From Polynucleobacter sp. JS-JIR-II-50 (lineage in GTDB: Bacteria > Pseudomonadota > Gammaproteobacteria > Burkholderiales > Burkholderiaceae): 64,000 bases of DNA. This document shows positions 32,729-41,964 of the stretch, in pieces (within the stretch, counting starts at the first letter, position 1; each line of letters begins with the position of its first letter). Below the pieces are notes generated by a model. It was not told where the DNA came from, ran no database searches, and saw only the letters and a program-made list of their open reading frames with translations. The stretch spans positions 310,001 through 374,000 of the forward strand of contig NZ_CP061307.1 of assembly GCF_018687895.1 (NCBI RefSeq), written 5' to 3'. The translations under genes were made by a program, and so were the position numbers.

Positions 32729-34891
32729 ATGTATCAGAGGGCACGCCTCAAATTTTGCGTGTCGACGTTGATTATGCTTGCTGCACCCATCGCAGTGAAT
32801 GCGCAAATTGCGCCCCCGCCAGATTACGATCAAAAACTCAGCGATGTTGTAGTCAATGCGACTCGCTCTGGTACGCCGCTTGATCAGATGTCTTTAAATA
32901 CAACCATTCTGACAAAAGAAGTTTTAGAGTCCTCTCCCGACCAAACCATTGATCAAGTTCTGAAGAATGTGCCTGGGGTTTTCTTAAACGACGTACCGTA
33001 TTACCAAAAAGATCCAACAGGTCAGAGTATTAACGTGCGGGGCTTGGGCTACGGGCGCACCCTGGTATTAATTGATGGTCTACCAGCGAATGATGCCTTC
33101 TATGGAACGGTGCAATGGAACCTGGTTCCTATGTCATCGATAGAATCGGTTGAGTTTGTGCGCGGGGGAGTCTCTAGCTTGTGGGGAAACTATGGCATGG
33201 GCGGCGTGATTAACATCAACACTAAAACGCCTAAAAACAGCGGACAAGATATATCTGCTAGTTACGGATCATTTGCTACTGGTAATGTCGCAGCTTCAAA
33301 GGATTTGATTGTTTCGGATGCGATGCAAATGCGTTTCTCGGCAGACTACTTCTCTAGTGAAGGCTTTCAGAACTACGCTACGATATCTCCAGGCTCACCT
33401 AGCAATATTAAAAATGGTATGGGCACTGATGCCGTTAAGAATTCCAATGTCCGGCTCCAAAATTACTTTAAGCCTACGCAAGATACCAATGGGTTTTTGA
33501 GGTTGGGGTACAGCACGATGGCCGATCTCAGTAATAACTATGCCATTGCCCCTAATTTAATACAAACAGCCGATGTGGCTGCTGGGTCCACCACCAATTT
33601 GGATGCCGATAAAAAAGCCCAAGTCAATGTGTATTACCAGGCCACTAATTTCTACAAGCAAACTGCAAATAATTTGAGTGCAGCGCCGTATAAGCCTTAT
33701 ATCAATGCTAACTATACTGATCCTTATTCGACTGTAGGCGCATCAGCGCAATACACGCATGCTCTAAAAGCAGCGGGGATTGATCAATATATTCTTGGGG
33801 TGGATGCCAGAAATATCTCCGCATCGAATCAAACGAATAATTTGGCGTCCACAGGCGCAGTGAGTTCTGTGAACTACGCGCAGGGTCAGCAAAATTTTTA
33901 TGGTTTTTTAGGACAATTAAAGTCAAATGCGACTGCCATTCCGCTAGAGACTACTTTGGGTGCTCGAGTAGATTCTTGGAGTAGCCAAACACCGACTTAT
34001 TACAATGCCAATGCGGGTTCATCTGCTGTATATCAGGCGGTACCTAATAAAAGTAAAACTCAGCTTAGCCCCTCTTTGGGTCTGCTCTATAAAGCGACGG
34101 AGCAATTGGACTTTAGGGGTGCCGCTTACCAGGCGTTTCATGCGCCAAGCATGAACAACACTTTGCGCAGTTATGGTAACTCGGTAAGCGGATATTCCCT
34201 GGCTAATCCCAATCTCACGCCTGAGACTATGACTGGCTATGAGCTTGGTACAGACTACCGCTGGAGGGGTGGCTTTGCTCAGCTCACCGCATTTAACAAT
34301 TACATTACGAATGCAATCACGAGTTACAAAATAACCAGCGCTAATGCGGCATTTGCTAATAGCTTGTGTAGCGCTTCAGGCATTACCGGTTGCGTGAATA
34401 ATGTGGGTGGTAGCGGCTATACCAATGTTAGTTACTATACCAATCAACAAAATCTATTAAGTCGCGGAATTGAATTGCAATACCACCATGATGTGAATGC
34501 TCAATGGGCCGTTGATGGCGGTTATACCTATACGAGAACAGTCTTAACGTGGAGCGCGACTAGTGACCCGATTAATACGCAAGTGGGTGGTGTTCCGCAA
34601 AATATGGCGAATGCTGGACTAACGTATTACCCGGTTCCTCGAGCAAGTTTGACTACGACCGTTCGGTATGTTGGCAATTCATGGATGTCCACAGGATCTT
34701 TGCCGGTACCGGCTTATGCACTTGTTGGCCTCAAAGCAAACTATGAACTCACACCACAGGTTTCAGTCTTTGCTTCGGTGGTGAACTTATTCAATCGTCA
34801 GTACGTTACCTTCAACATTGCCTCTCAAGCGTCGGCTTATCAGGCTGGCATGCCTCAGGCAATTACCGTGGGTGCGCGACTTCAGTTTTAA
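32729..34891 (+). CDS. TonB-dependent outer-membrane receptor
   Basis: A 720-aa receptor with a signal peptide (ending VNAQ), a TonB-box-like LSDVVVNATR, a plug domain (VLKNVPGVFLNDVPYY, NVRGLGYGRTLVLIDGLP, RGGVSSLWGNYGMGGVINI) and a 22-strand barrel ending in GARLQF with a terminal aromatic. It most resembles vitamin-B12/PQQ/ferric-chelate receptors. It lies 108 bases before a PQQ-type sugar dehydrogenase and cytochrome c, so PQQ import (as in PqqU/YncD) is a reasonable hypothesis. No Fur box is visible upstream. ATG 32729 is taken over TTG 32723 because GGGG at 32717-32720 is better spaced from it. Confidence 0.9.
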   Translation: MYQRARLKFCVSTLIMLAAPIAVNAQIAPPPDYDQKLSDVVVNATRSGTPLDQMSLNTTILTKEVLESSPDQTIDQVLKNVPGVFLNDVPYYQKDPTGQSINVRGLGYGRTLVLIDGLPANDAFYGTVQWNLVPMSSIESVEFVRGGVSSLWGNYGMGGVININTKTPKNSGQDISASYGSFATGNVAASKDLIVSDAMQMRFSADYFSSEGFQNYATISPGSPSNIKNGMGTDAVKNSNVRLQNYFKPTQDTNGFLRLGYSTMADLSNNYAIAPNLIQTADVAAGSTTNLDADKKAQVNVYYQATNFYKQTANNLSAAPYKPYINANYTDPYSTVGASAQYTHALKAAGIDQYILGVDARNISASNQTNNLASTGAVSSVNYAQGQQNFYGFLGQLKSNATAIPLETTLGARVDSWSSQTPTYYNANAGSSAVYQAVPNKSKTQLSPSLGLLYKATEQLDFRGAAYQAFHAPSMNNTLRSYGNSVSGYSLANPNLTPETMTGYELGTDYRWRGGFAQLTAFNNYITNAITSYKITSANAAFANSLCSASGITGCVNNVGGSGYTNVSYYTNQQNLLSRGIELQYHHDVNAQWAVDGGYTYTRTVLTWSATSDPINTQVGGVPQNMANAGLTYYPVPRASLTTTVRYVGNSWMSTGSLPVPAYALVGLKANYELTPQVSVFASVVNLFNRQYVTFNIASQASAYQAGMPQAITVGARLQF

Positions 34892-34999
34892 GTAATTGAT
34901 TTGTTGCACTGCAGTAGATTGAATGGGTTAAATTAGATGCACATAAATGCTATAGCATTGCTTTATTAATAAAATAAATAAAATCATAGGAGATTCAGA

Positions 35000-36235
35000 A
35001 TGAAGCACAACATGAAGAACAGCGCTCTTCACGCATTAATGTTTGCCGCCGGCATGGCAATCGTTAGTATTGCTGGCGCACAAGCTCCTGCTGCACCAGC
35101 TAGCGGTATTCCGCCAACCTGGGCACAAGGTAGAACGGCCGATGGTATGAATCCTTCATTGGCACCTAATCCTCCTGGCATCTCTGCTATGCCTGCGGAT
35201 GAAATCCCTGTAAGCAAGCTCAAGGTACCGGCTGGTTTTAAGGTTGAGCTCTGGGCCTCTGGCATGCCTAATGGCCGCTCAATGACAGAATCTCCAAGTG
35301 GAACGGTTTATGTAGGTACTCGCTTTACTGGCAACGTTTATGCAGTGGTAACTAAAGATGGCAAGCGTGAAGTAAAGACGATTGCCAAAGGCTTGCATCG
35401 TCCTAATGGTGTTGCGTTTGTGAATGGCTCACTTTATGTAGCTGAACTTTCACGCATCATTCGCTATGACAATATTGAGCAGAATTTAGATAGCCCACCA
35501 GCACCGGTGGTGGTATTTGATGCGCTTCCTAAAGATGAGCCACATGGCTGGAAGTTCATGAGGCTCAGTCCTGATGGTCAATATTTGTATTTCCAAATTG
35601 GCACGCCTGCAAATATTGTTGTGCAACCAGTGACTCATGCCACGATCGTAAGACTGAATCTCAAAACCAATATTTTGGAAACAGTAGCATCTGGCGTACG
35701 TAATAGTGTGGGCATGGATTTCCAGCCTGGAAGCAAAGAGCTCTGGTTTACAAACAATGGACGTGACTGGGCTGCTGAAGATAAGCCAGGCGACACATTG
35801 AATCGTTTGGTGCGCCCTAAAGGGATGAACTTTGGTTATCCGTTCTGCCATCAAGGCGACTTTTTGGATCCTGAGTTTGGTAAGGGTCGTTCATGCGAGG
35901 AGTTTGATAAGCCGGTATACAACTTAGGTGCTCACGTAGCGGCTCTAGGTATGCGTTTTTATAACGGCAAACAATTCCCGGCAGATTACAAAGGCAATAT
36001 CTTTATTGCTGAACATGGTTCTTGGAATAAAACTCAGCGCGTAGGCTATCAAGTTGTTCGTGTGGTCTTGGATTCTCAGAATAAGGTTGTTAAGTCTGAG
36101 CCGTTTGTTACAGGTTGGCTTGAGGGCGACAAATTCTGGGGTCGTCCAGTAGATGTGCAAATGCTCAAAGACGGTTCTATGCTGGTATCCGATGATGAGA
36201 CCGGCGCAATCTTCCGCGTGTCTTACGGTAAATGA
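35000..36235 (+). CDS. PQQ-dependent sugar (sorbosone-type) dehydrogenase, periplasmic
   Basis: A 411-aa soluble quinoprotein-like beta-propeller of the glucose/sorbosone dehydrogenase family. After a signal peptide (to about residue 27, IAGAQA) come VPAGFKVELWASGMPNGRSM, KGLHRPNGVAF, MDFQPGSKELWFTNNGRD and IFIAEHGSWN, all typical of this family, in which PQQ lies at the propeller centre. It would oxidise an aldose or sorbosone and pass electrons to the cytochrome encoded by the next gene, whose ATG overlaps its stop by four bases. AGGAGA precedes the ATG by about six bases. Confidence 0.88.
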   Translation: MKHNMKNSALHALMFAAGMAIVSIAGAQAPAAPASGIPPTWAQGRTADGMNPSLAPNPPGISAMPADEIPVSKLKVPAGFKVELWASGMPNGRSMTESPSGTVYVGTRFTGNVYAVVTKDGKREVKTIAKGLHRPNGVAFVNGSLYVAELSRIIRYDNIEQNLDSPPAPVVVFDALPKDEPHGWKFMRLSPDGQYLYFQIGTPANIVVQPVTHATIVRLNLKTNILETVASGVRNSVGMDFQPGSKELWFTNNGRDWAAEDKPGDTLNRLVRPKGMNFGYPFCHQGDFLDPEFGKGRSCEEFDKPVYNLGAHVAALGMRFYNGKQFPADYKGNIFIAEHGSWNKTQRVGYQVVRVVLDSQNKVVKSEPFVTGWLEGDKFWGRPVDVQMLKDGSMLVSDDETGAIFRVSYGK

Positions 36236-36831
36236 AATTAGTCATCAACACTAAGGCCATCCTCGGGGTGGCCTTTTTTACTACCCTTTGTGTATCGTCA
36301 GTTGTCTATGGAGCACCTCCTGATGCAGCGGCTGGGAAAGTAAAAGCACAAACTTGTTTTGCTTGTCATGGTGAGGATGGCATCTCTATATCACCAGATA
36401 TCCCCAATCTTGCTGCACAACCACCGTTGTCCATTACCTATCAGTTGATTCAGTTTAGGGGGCAGCAGCGTAAGGGTGGGGCAATGGAGGCGCTTGCTGC
36501 ACCACTCAGTGATCAAGACATGCGTGACATCGCGGCTTACTTTGCTAGCTTACCTGCGCCGCCTGCAAAATCAGGTAATGCCGATCAAATTGCCAAGGGG
36601 CAGCAAATCTCTAGTACCCAGTATTGCAATTCCTGCCATGGTCCGCAGCTTCAAGGTCAGAAACACATTGCACGATTGGCTGGGCAATCCAAGGAATATC
36701 TCATTACTCAGCTGAAGAATATTCGCTCTGGCGCTCGTATTGATATGGATGGCACAATGGGAAGTGCGGCACGCGGTCTCAGTGATGATGATATTGATGC
36801 CTTGGCTTCATATGCTGCTTCTTTGAAGTAG
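36232..36831 (+). CDS. Dihaem c-type cytochrome (class I, c553/c4-like)
   Basis: A 199-aa periplasmic cytochrome. A signal peptide (to about residue 27) is followed by two haem-c domains with CFACH (42-46) and CNSCH (132-136) and likely axial Met residues in each domain (for example Met176 in DGTMGSAA). The two-domain layout is like cytochrome c4. It is translationally coupled to the PQQ-type dehydrogenase gene, so it is the probable electron acceptor that feeds the respiratory chain. Confidence 0.9.
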   Translation: MKLVINTKAILGVAFFTTLCVSSVVYGAPPDAAAGKVKAQTCFACHGEDGISISPDIPNLAAQPPLSITYQLIQFRGQQRKGGAMEALAAPLSDQDMRDIAAYFASLPAPPAKSGNADQIAKGQQISSTQYCNSCHGPQLQGQKHIARLAGQSKEYLITQLKNIRSGARIDMDGTMGSAARGLSDDDIDALASYAASLK

Positions 36832-36871
36832 TTCCAGCAGTCCCTGATCAACTCTTTACTCAATATTCTCA

Positions 36872-37960
36872 TTGCAGTCCAAAAACCATTTTCTTCTCGT
36901 CGATTTTTTAAAGACCTTCGCAGCCTTAATTATCATCCTGCATCATTTCTCGAGTTATGGGCAAATTGCAGAGGATGCAAGGCTGCTACTCCCGGGGGTG
37001 ATGACTTGGTTGTTTGAATATGGTCGTTACGCAGTGCAAATCTTTTTAGTCATGGGCGGATATCTTGCAGCCCAATCACTGACTCGCTCCACCGATCTGA
37101 AGAATGCCCGTAATGTATTGAAAACAATCTTTAATCGTTATTTGAGATTATTTGCGCCCTATGTAGTAGCTCTCATTCTCACGATTATTTGCGCTTGGAT
37201 TGCGCGCTTTTGGGTTCGAGATGAATTTGTTGGCGAATCAGAAACCTTGGGGCAGTTCCTGGCCCATTTATTTTTCCTCCAAGGAATCTTAGGCTTAGAT
37301 TCGATTTCTGCGGGCGTTTGGTATGTTGCGATTGATTGGCAGCTTTACGCCATTCTGGCAATCATGTTGGGAATGTTTCCGGGTTTTCGTTCCCTGATAT
37401 GGATGTTGTTAGTACTCTGTGTAGCATCCTTGCTATTTTTTAATCGCTCCGGCGCTTATGAAAACTACTTCATTTACTTCATAGGAGCTTATGGACTTGG
37501 GGTGCTGGCGCAGCTTTGCAAGAACTATCCCGACCCTAAGATAAATCGATTTGCCAGAATCATGTTTGTAGGGGTTGGTGTAGTCATTGTTGCTTCAAGC
37601 TTTCACCAAATTTGGCCCAGAAACATATTGGCCTACGTAGTCGCCATTGCCCTCATACTATGGGGGGACTCGGCCTATAAAGATCAGAAGCAGGATCAGA
37701 GGCGCCCCCAACATCAGTCTAGAAAACACAAGTTGGTCAATGTCATTCTCTGGGGAAGCAGAAGATCGTACTGCGCTTTCTTAGTGCATTTCTCATTTGT
37801 CTTGCTGGCAAATACGCTGTATATCGCTTGGGGAATGGGCGGCTTCCATGACGGTGTCATGGCGCTTGCCTTGATGTTGGTTGCTGTAGTAGTTAGCTGG
37901 TTGGTGGCAACCTATCTTTATCGGTGGGTGGAAGTGCCAGCCCGGAAGATTAAACTTTAA
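36872..37960 (+). CDS. Acyltransferase family 3 membrane protein (OafA/NodX-like)
   Basis: A 362-aa polytopic protein of the acyltransferase 3 family, which O-acylates surface glycans. It has FLKTFAALIIILHHFSSYG with the conserved His (about residue 24), the AVQIFLVMGGYLAA helix, an Arg in FNRYLRLFAPY, and about ten membrane helices ending in an RWVEVPARK tail. The start is TTG at 36872 with no good ribosome-binding site, so the N-terminus is uncertain. It could decorate the glycan made by the first locus. It converges with darP with a four-base overlap. Confidence 0.82.
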   Translation: MQSKNHFLLVDFLKTFAALIIILHHFSSYGQIAEDARLLLPGVMTWLFEYGRYAVQIFLVMGGYLAAQSLTRSTDLKNARNVLKTIFNRYLRLFAPYVVALILTIICAWIARFWVRDEFVGESETLGQFLAHLFFLQGILGLDSISAGVWYVAIDWQLYAILAIMLGMFPGFRSLIWMLLVLCVASLLFFNRSGAYENYFIYFIGAYGLGVLAQLCKNYPDPKINRFARIMFVGVGVVIVASSFHQIWPRNILAYVVAIALILWGDSAYKDQKQDQRRPQHQSRKHKLVNVILWGSRRSYCAFLVHFSFVLLANTLYIAWGMGGFHDGVMALALMLVAVVVSWLVATYLYRWVEVPARKIKL

Positions 37961-38484
37961 AGACCCATATCTTTCAGAACACGAAAAATTTCGCGGTAGG
38001 CCTTAGGCGGTTTATTTTGCTCTTTCTCACGACGTGCGTTCCGAATTAAGGTGCGCATATTCTGAATATCCATATCAGGATATTGCTCAATCATCTTAGT
38101 GAAAGCTTCATCATTCGCAATCAGTCTATCGCGATAGCTTTCTAAAAAATGTAGCTTGGCAGTTTCAGCTTTGCTAACGCCCTGAATCGCATCTAAACGC
38201 TTCTGAATGGCATCTAATTCTTCCTCATCTAAGAAGCGCATGAGTTTGCCAAGATATTGCTTATGCCGACGAATCGCTTCAAAGCTTTTAATTTTATTGG
38301 TCTCTGCAACCGCAGCCTTAATAGCCTCATCCATGGGGATCGTTTTTAAGGCGTCACTGCTCAAAGCTGCCAGAACTTCAGCCAACTTCTGGCGTTCGGT
38401 CATTTGGCGCTTTAACTCAGACTTACTGGGCCCATCATCAGGGTCAGTTAGCTTGGGAGTGCGATTCTTCTCATTAATATGCAT
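37957..38484 (-). CDS. darP: DarP/YjgA family ribosome-associated protein (DUF615)
   Basis: A 175-aa highly charged helical protein of the DUF615 family. It has PSKSELKRQMTERQKLAEVLAAL, IRRHKQYLGKLMRFLDEEE and the C-terminal RNARREKEQNKPPKAYREIFRVLK, all conserved in DarP, which associates with late 50S ribosome assembly intermediates. Full length, soluble. It is single or first in its unit, convergent with the acyltransferase gene. Confidence 0.88.
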   Translation of the reverse strand: MHINEKNRTPKLTDPDDGPSKSELKRQMTERQKLAEVLAALSSDALKTIPMDEAIKAAVAETNKIKSFEAIRRHKQYLGKLMRFLDEEELDAIQKRLDAIQGVSKAETAKLHFLESYRDRLIANDEAFTKMIEQYPDMDIQNMRTLIRNARREKEQNKPPKAYREIFRVLKDMGL

Positions 38485-38515
38485 ATCGCTATTTTAGACG
38501 GGTATTAGACTTTGG

Positions 38516-38833
38516 CTATTCTTTGTTGATTTTCTGCTTTAGTAGTTTCAGATCGGCACTAGAAAATAACTGGCTTCTTCCAATGAATGATGTAGGCTTT
38601 AATCTGCCAGCCTGAACGTACCTTCGCAAGGTGGGAAGTGAGATTTCTAAAAATTCTGCTGCCTCTTCTGCTGAGAAAGTCGCATTTCGGAGGTGTCCAA
38701 ATACTTGCTCATGCGTATAGTCATTCTCCTGAAACGCATTGATAGCAATTAATGAGAAAAATTTAATACGTTCTTTTGAGGGCATTTTTTGCACGTGAGC
38801 ATATAGATCCTCTGCTGTCATGGATTGAGTCAT
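38516..38833 (-). CDS. Antitoxin with excisionase-type helix-turn-helix
   Basis: A 105-aa protein. The C-terminal half FSAEEAAEFLEISLPTLRRYVQAGRLKP, about residues 53-80, is a MerR/excisionase-type winged helix (helix, ISLPTLRRY recognition helix, then wing GRLKP). The N-terminal half is helical and acidic, suitable for toxin binding. It follows a RelE/ParE-type toxin gene after 40 bases. Such toxin-first pairs with xis-like antitoxins are known in bacteria. Alternatively it is a plain DNA-binding protein. Confidence 0.75.
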   Translation of the reverse strand: MTQSMTAEDLYAHVQKMPSKERIKFFSLIAINAFQENDYTHEQVFGHLRNATFSAEEAAEFLEISLPTLRRYVQAGRLKPTSFIGRSQLFSSADLKLLKQKINKE

Positions 38834-38873
38834 ATGTGGTACTCACTTTCTCTATTGAGGTAGATTGAAGTCG

Positions 38874-39176
38874 TCATTTGAGTCGAATAGATTTTTTTAA
38901 TTGAGTATAAAAATTTTCATGAGATCCAATTTGGCAAAACTTAATCCAGGTTATTTTTATTTCATCGGCAAAATGATCAAACTGGTAAGCCATCAAATAT
39001 TCCTGAGCATTAAAGCGAAACTTGTAAACAAATACCCCCTGCAGATCACCAAGCTTTTGTTGGCCTATCCTCGGGTTATCGCAAACTTCAGCGATCCTCA
39101 TTTCAATTGTTAACTGCAGAGGCCTGGAGGCCTTTTTGACAAATTGGGCAAAGGATTTTTTATAGGTGGTTCTCAT
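38874..39176 (-). CDS. RelE/ParE-superfamily toxin
   Basis: A 100-aa toxin-like protein: basic N-terminal helices (TTYKKSFAQFVKKASRPLQ), GDLQGVFVYKFRFNAQEYLMAYQF giving the beta-sheet core, and a C-terminal IKFCQIGSHENFYTQLKK. This matches a family of RelE/ParE-like type II toxins often annotated only by superfamily. The start codon abuts an 18-bp palindrome that probably controls the pair. No classical catalytic residue set can be assigned with confidence, so ribosome-dependent RNase or gyrase action is open. Confidence 0.78.
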   Translation of the reverse strand: MRTTYKKSFAQFVKKASRPLQLTIEMRIAEVCDNPRIGQQKLGDLQGVFVYKFRFNAQEYLMAYQFDHFADEIKITWIKFCQIGSHENFYTQLKKSIRLK

Positions 39177-39193
39177 GATCTAATATTAGATCA
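39176..39193. promoter_or_regulatory. Perfect 18-bp palindrome, candidate operator
   Basis: TGATCTAATATTAGATCA touches the start codon of the toxin gene on the - strand. Its position implies that binding of the HTH antitoxin would block transcription or translation initiation. No separate ribosome-binding site is visible upstream of the ATG, so the mRNA may be leaderless. Confidence 0.65.
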
Positions 39194-39290
39194 AATGTGA
39201 TTCTATAACAAATCAACAAAAATACCAACAAGTACCTGAATTTTTGTATTGGTAAATAATAGGATCAACTTTGTTTCAAGCAGCGGATAT

Positions 39291-40916
39291 ATGACTCAAG
39301 CAAATACTTACGATTACATCATCATCGGAGCGGGTAGTGCTGGCTGCATGCTGGCTAAGCGCTTGACTGAGAACCCTAGTAAAAAAGTCCTGCTGATTGA
39401 GGCGGGTAAGAATGACAACTACATCTGGATCCATATTCCTGTTGGATACTTATATTGCATTGATAACCCAAGGGCAGATTGGCGTTTTAAAACAGCTGCC
39501 GAAAAAGGCTTGAATGGCCGTTCATTGTTATATCCGCGTGGCCGTGTTTTAGGTGGATGTTCATCGATTAACGGCATGATTTATATGCGTGGTCAAGCAG
39601 GTGACTACGAGTCTTGGGTTCAGGCAACTGGTGACGATTCTTGGTCTTGGGAAAATGCCCTTAAGCGTTACAAGTCATTTGAGGATTACCACAGCGCTGC
39701 AAATGAATGGCATGGTAAGGATGGTGAGTGGACTGTTTCAAAGCAGCGCTTACGTTGGCCCATCATGGATCGATTTAAAGAGGCGGCAGTTGAAGCGGGT
39801 ATTCCGGCTTCAGAGGACTTTAACTGCGGTGATAACTTTGGCGTGGGTTACTTCGATGTGAGTCAACGTGCTGGTTGGCGCTTAAATACTTCCAAAGCTT
39901 TTCTAAGGGATGCTGCCAAGCGCCCTAATCTCACAGTATTAACTCAAGCTATTGTGACCAAGCTCAAAATTGATCCTGCTACTAAAAATTGTTTTGGAGT
40001 TGAATACATCAAGGATGGTCAATTTCGCGAAGCCTTATGTGCCATTGAGCAGGGTGGCGAAGTGTTATTGAGTGCAGGCGCGATTGGTAGCGTACAAATA
40101 TTGGAGCGCTCTGGTGTTGGCGCTGCTGCACATTTAAATCAATTAGGTATCCCTGTTATTGCCGATCTCCCAGGCGTTGGCGAGAACTTACAAGATCACT
40201 TACAACTGCGTATGGTGTACAAGGTGAATGGCATTAAGACCTTGAATACCAAAGCCAATACGCTTTTGGGAAAGATGATGATTGGCTTGGAGTATCTCTT
40301 CAAGCGTTCTGGCCCAATGTCGATGGCGCCATCGCAGCTCGGCGCATTTGCCTATAGTTCTCCGGAACAAAAGCGTGCCAATGTGGAATATCACGTACAG
40401 CCTCTGTCATTAGAAAAGTTTGGCGAAGACTTGCATTCGTTTAATGCATTTACTGCGAGTGTCTGTAACTTGCGTCCCACTTCGCGCGGTAGTGTGCACA
40501 TCAACTCAATTGATCCAGAAGCGCCACCAGTGATTAGTCCTCATTATTTGTCGACCGATGAAGATCGCAAGGTGGCAGCTGAGTCTTTGCGCTTAACTCG
40601 TAAGATTGTTGAGCAGGCCGCCCTAGGTCCATACGCTCCTGAAGAATACAAACCAGGCATGCAATATCAAACGGATGATGAGTTAGTTAAAGCGGCGGGG
40701 GATATTGGTACAACCATCTTCCATCCGGTAGGCACATGCAAGATGGGGCGTGCGGATGATCCGATGGCAGTACTCGATTCTGAATTGCGCGTAAGAGGCA
40801 TTCATCATCTGCGTGTAGTCGATGCCTCGGCGATGCCAACAATTACCTCGGGTAATACTGCTGCCCCTACGATGATGATTGCTGAACGCGTGGCGGAATT
40901 ACTGACACGTGCCTAA
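39291..40916 (+). CDS. GMC-family FAD oxidoreductase (choline/alcohol dehydrogenase type)
   Basis: A 541-aa flavoprotein with the N-terminal dinucleotide fold YIIIGAGSAGCMLAKRL, the GMC signature PRGRVLGGCSSINGM, GEVLLSAGAIGSVQIL, and the C-terminal VGTCKMG and DASAMPTITSGNTAAP with the catalytic His. It oxidises alcohols such as choline or long-chain alcohols; the substrate is unknown. ATG 39291 is preferred because it starts right before the fold (TQANTYDYIII); an upstream in-frame GTG/ATG lies at 39249. It overlaps the EamA transporter gene by eight bases. Confidence 0.88.
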   Translation: MTQANTYDYIIIGAGSAGCMLAKRLTENPSKKVLLIEAGKNDNYIWIHIPVGYLYCIDNPRADWRFKTAAEKGLNGRSLLYPRGRVLGGCSSINGMIYMRGQAGDYESWVQATGDDSWSWENALKRYKSFEDYHSAANEWHGKDGEWTVSKQRLRWPIMDRFKEAAVEAGIPASEDFNCGDNFGVGYFDVSQRAGWRLNTSKAFLRDAAKRPNLTVLTQAIVTKLKIDPATKNCFGVEYIKDGQFREALCAIEQGGEVLLSAGAIGSVQILERSGVGAAAHLNQLGIPVIADLPGVGENLQDHLQLRMVYKVNGIKTLNTKANTLLGKMMIGLEYLFKRSGPMSMAPSQLGAFAYSSPEQKRANVEYHVQPLSLEKFGEDLHSFNAFTASVCNLRPTSRGSVHINSIDPEAPPVISPHYLSTDEDRKVAAESLRLTRKIVEQAALGPYAPEEYKPGMQYQTDDELVKAAGDIGTTIFHPVGTCKMGRADDPMAVLDSELRVRGIHHLRVVDASAMPTITSGNTAAPTMMIAERVAELLTRA

Positions 40917-41829
40917 GACTTCACAGAAAAGCTATTCATTACCCGCTAGTCATTTATTGCTAGCGTTGGCTATTGTGGCAGTGTGGGGTACGAACTTTGT
41001 AGTCATTAAATTGTCGCTCGCAGCGTTTCCACCATTTTTATTTGCTGCGCTCAGGTATACCTTCGCATTTCTTCCGCTGGTGTTCTTTGTGCCAAGACCC
41101 AAAACATCTTGGGTCAATCTTTGTATTTATGGCTTGGCGGTTGGTGTGGGGCAGTTCGGAATCCTGTACTTTGCGATCGATGGTCGCATTTCTCCAGGTC
41201 TGGCATCCTTAGTGATTCAGACCCAGGTATTTTTCACTATCGGCTTTGCGATGTTTTTTGCTAAAGAGCGTTTACGTACTTATCAAATGCTGGCGGTATT
41301 GGTTGCTATGACTGGATTGGGAATTATTGCGCTGCACACCGATGCCACAACCACCTTCTTGGGTCTTGCCTTGGTGGTATTTACTGGCTTTTCTTGGGGG
41401 GTTGCCAATACGGTTAGCCGGAGAGCGGGCTCTATTAATATGCTGGCCTACGTAGTTTGGGCGAGTGCTTTTGCGATTCCTCCCTTGTTTGCAATTTCCT
41501 TCCTTTTTGAGGGCGGGTGGGGTCATATGAGTACTTCTTTAACCTCAGCCCCAGTAGGGGCATGGGCTGGTGTTCTTTGGCAGTCTTGGGGTAATACCAT
41601 CTTTGGTTATTCGGCTTGGGCCTGGCTCCTTTCTAAGCATCCGGCAGCAGTGGTGGCGCCTGCGCCTTTGCTGGTACCTATTTTTGGCATGGGGGCAGCA
41701 GCCTATTTCTTGGGGGAGTCTTTGCCGCTATGGAAGATCTTGGCAGCGGGCCTGGTGATCGTTGGGCTGATCATCAACCTTTTTTGGCCCAACATTCAGC
41801 GAATCCTTCAGCAGCGCTGGCTTTCCTAA
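40909..41829 (+). CDS. EamA-family (DMT) transporter
   Basis: A 306-aa inner-membrane protein with ten hydrophobic helices in two EamA repeats. AIVAVWGTNFVVIKLSLAAFPP is the typical first helix, and repeat 2 has FSWGVANTVSRR. RhaT/YdcZ-like members export amino acids or metabolites. GTG 40909 is the start, overlapping the GMC gene by eight bases, so the two are coupled. The C-terminal end has a short basic tail (QRILQQRW). The substrate is not predictable. Confidence 0.83.
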   Translation: MPKTSQKSYSLPASHLLLALAIVAVWGTNFVVIKLSLAAFPPFLFAALRYTFAFLPLVFFVPRPKTSWVNLCIYGLAVGVGQFGILYFAIDGRISPGLASLVIQTQVFFTIGFAMFFAKERLRTYQMLAVLVAMTGLGIIALHTDATTTFLGLALVVFTGFSWGVANTVSRRAGSINMLAYVVWASAFAIPPLFAISFLFEGGWGHMSTSLTSAPVGAWAGVLWQSWGNTIFGYSAWAWLLSKHPAAVVAPAPLLVPIFGMGAAAYFLGESLPLWKILAAGLVIVGLIINLFWPNIQRILQQRWLS

Positions 41830-41964
41830 GTCTTGGTGGCTAATGTAAAACCCTAATGCAAAGCCCTTTTTTTGCCTTTGTATTAACAGTAAGATAACTA
41901 TTCGTTTCGGTTTTACCTATAAAAAAGTATTTATTAATTAGCAATTTTTAGTCATGGAGACTTT

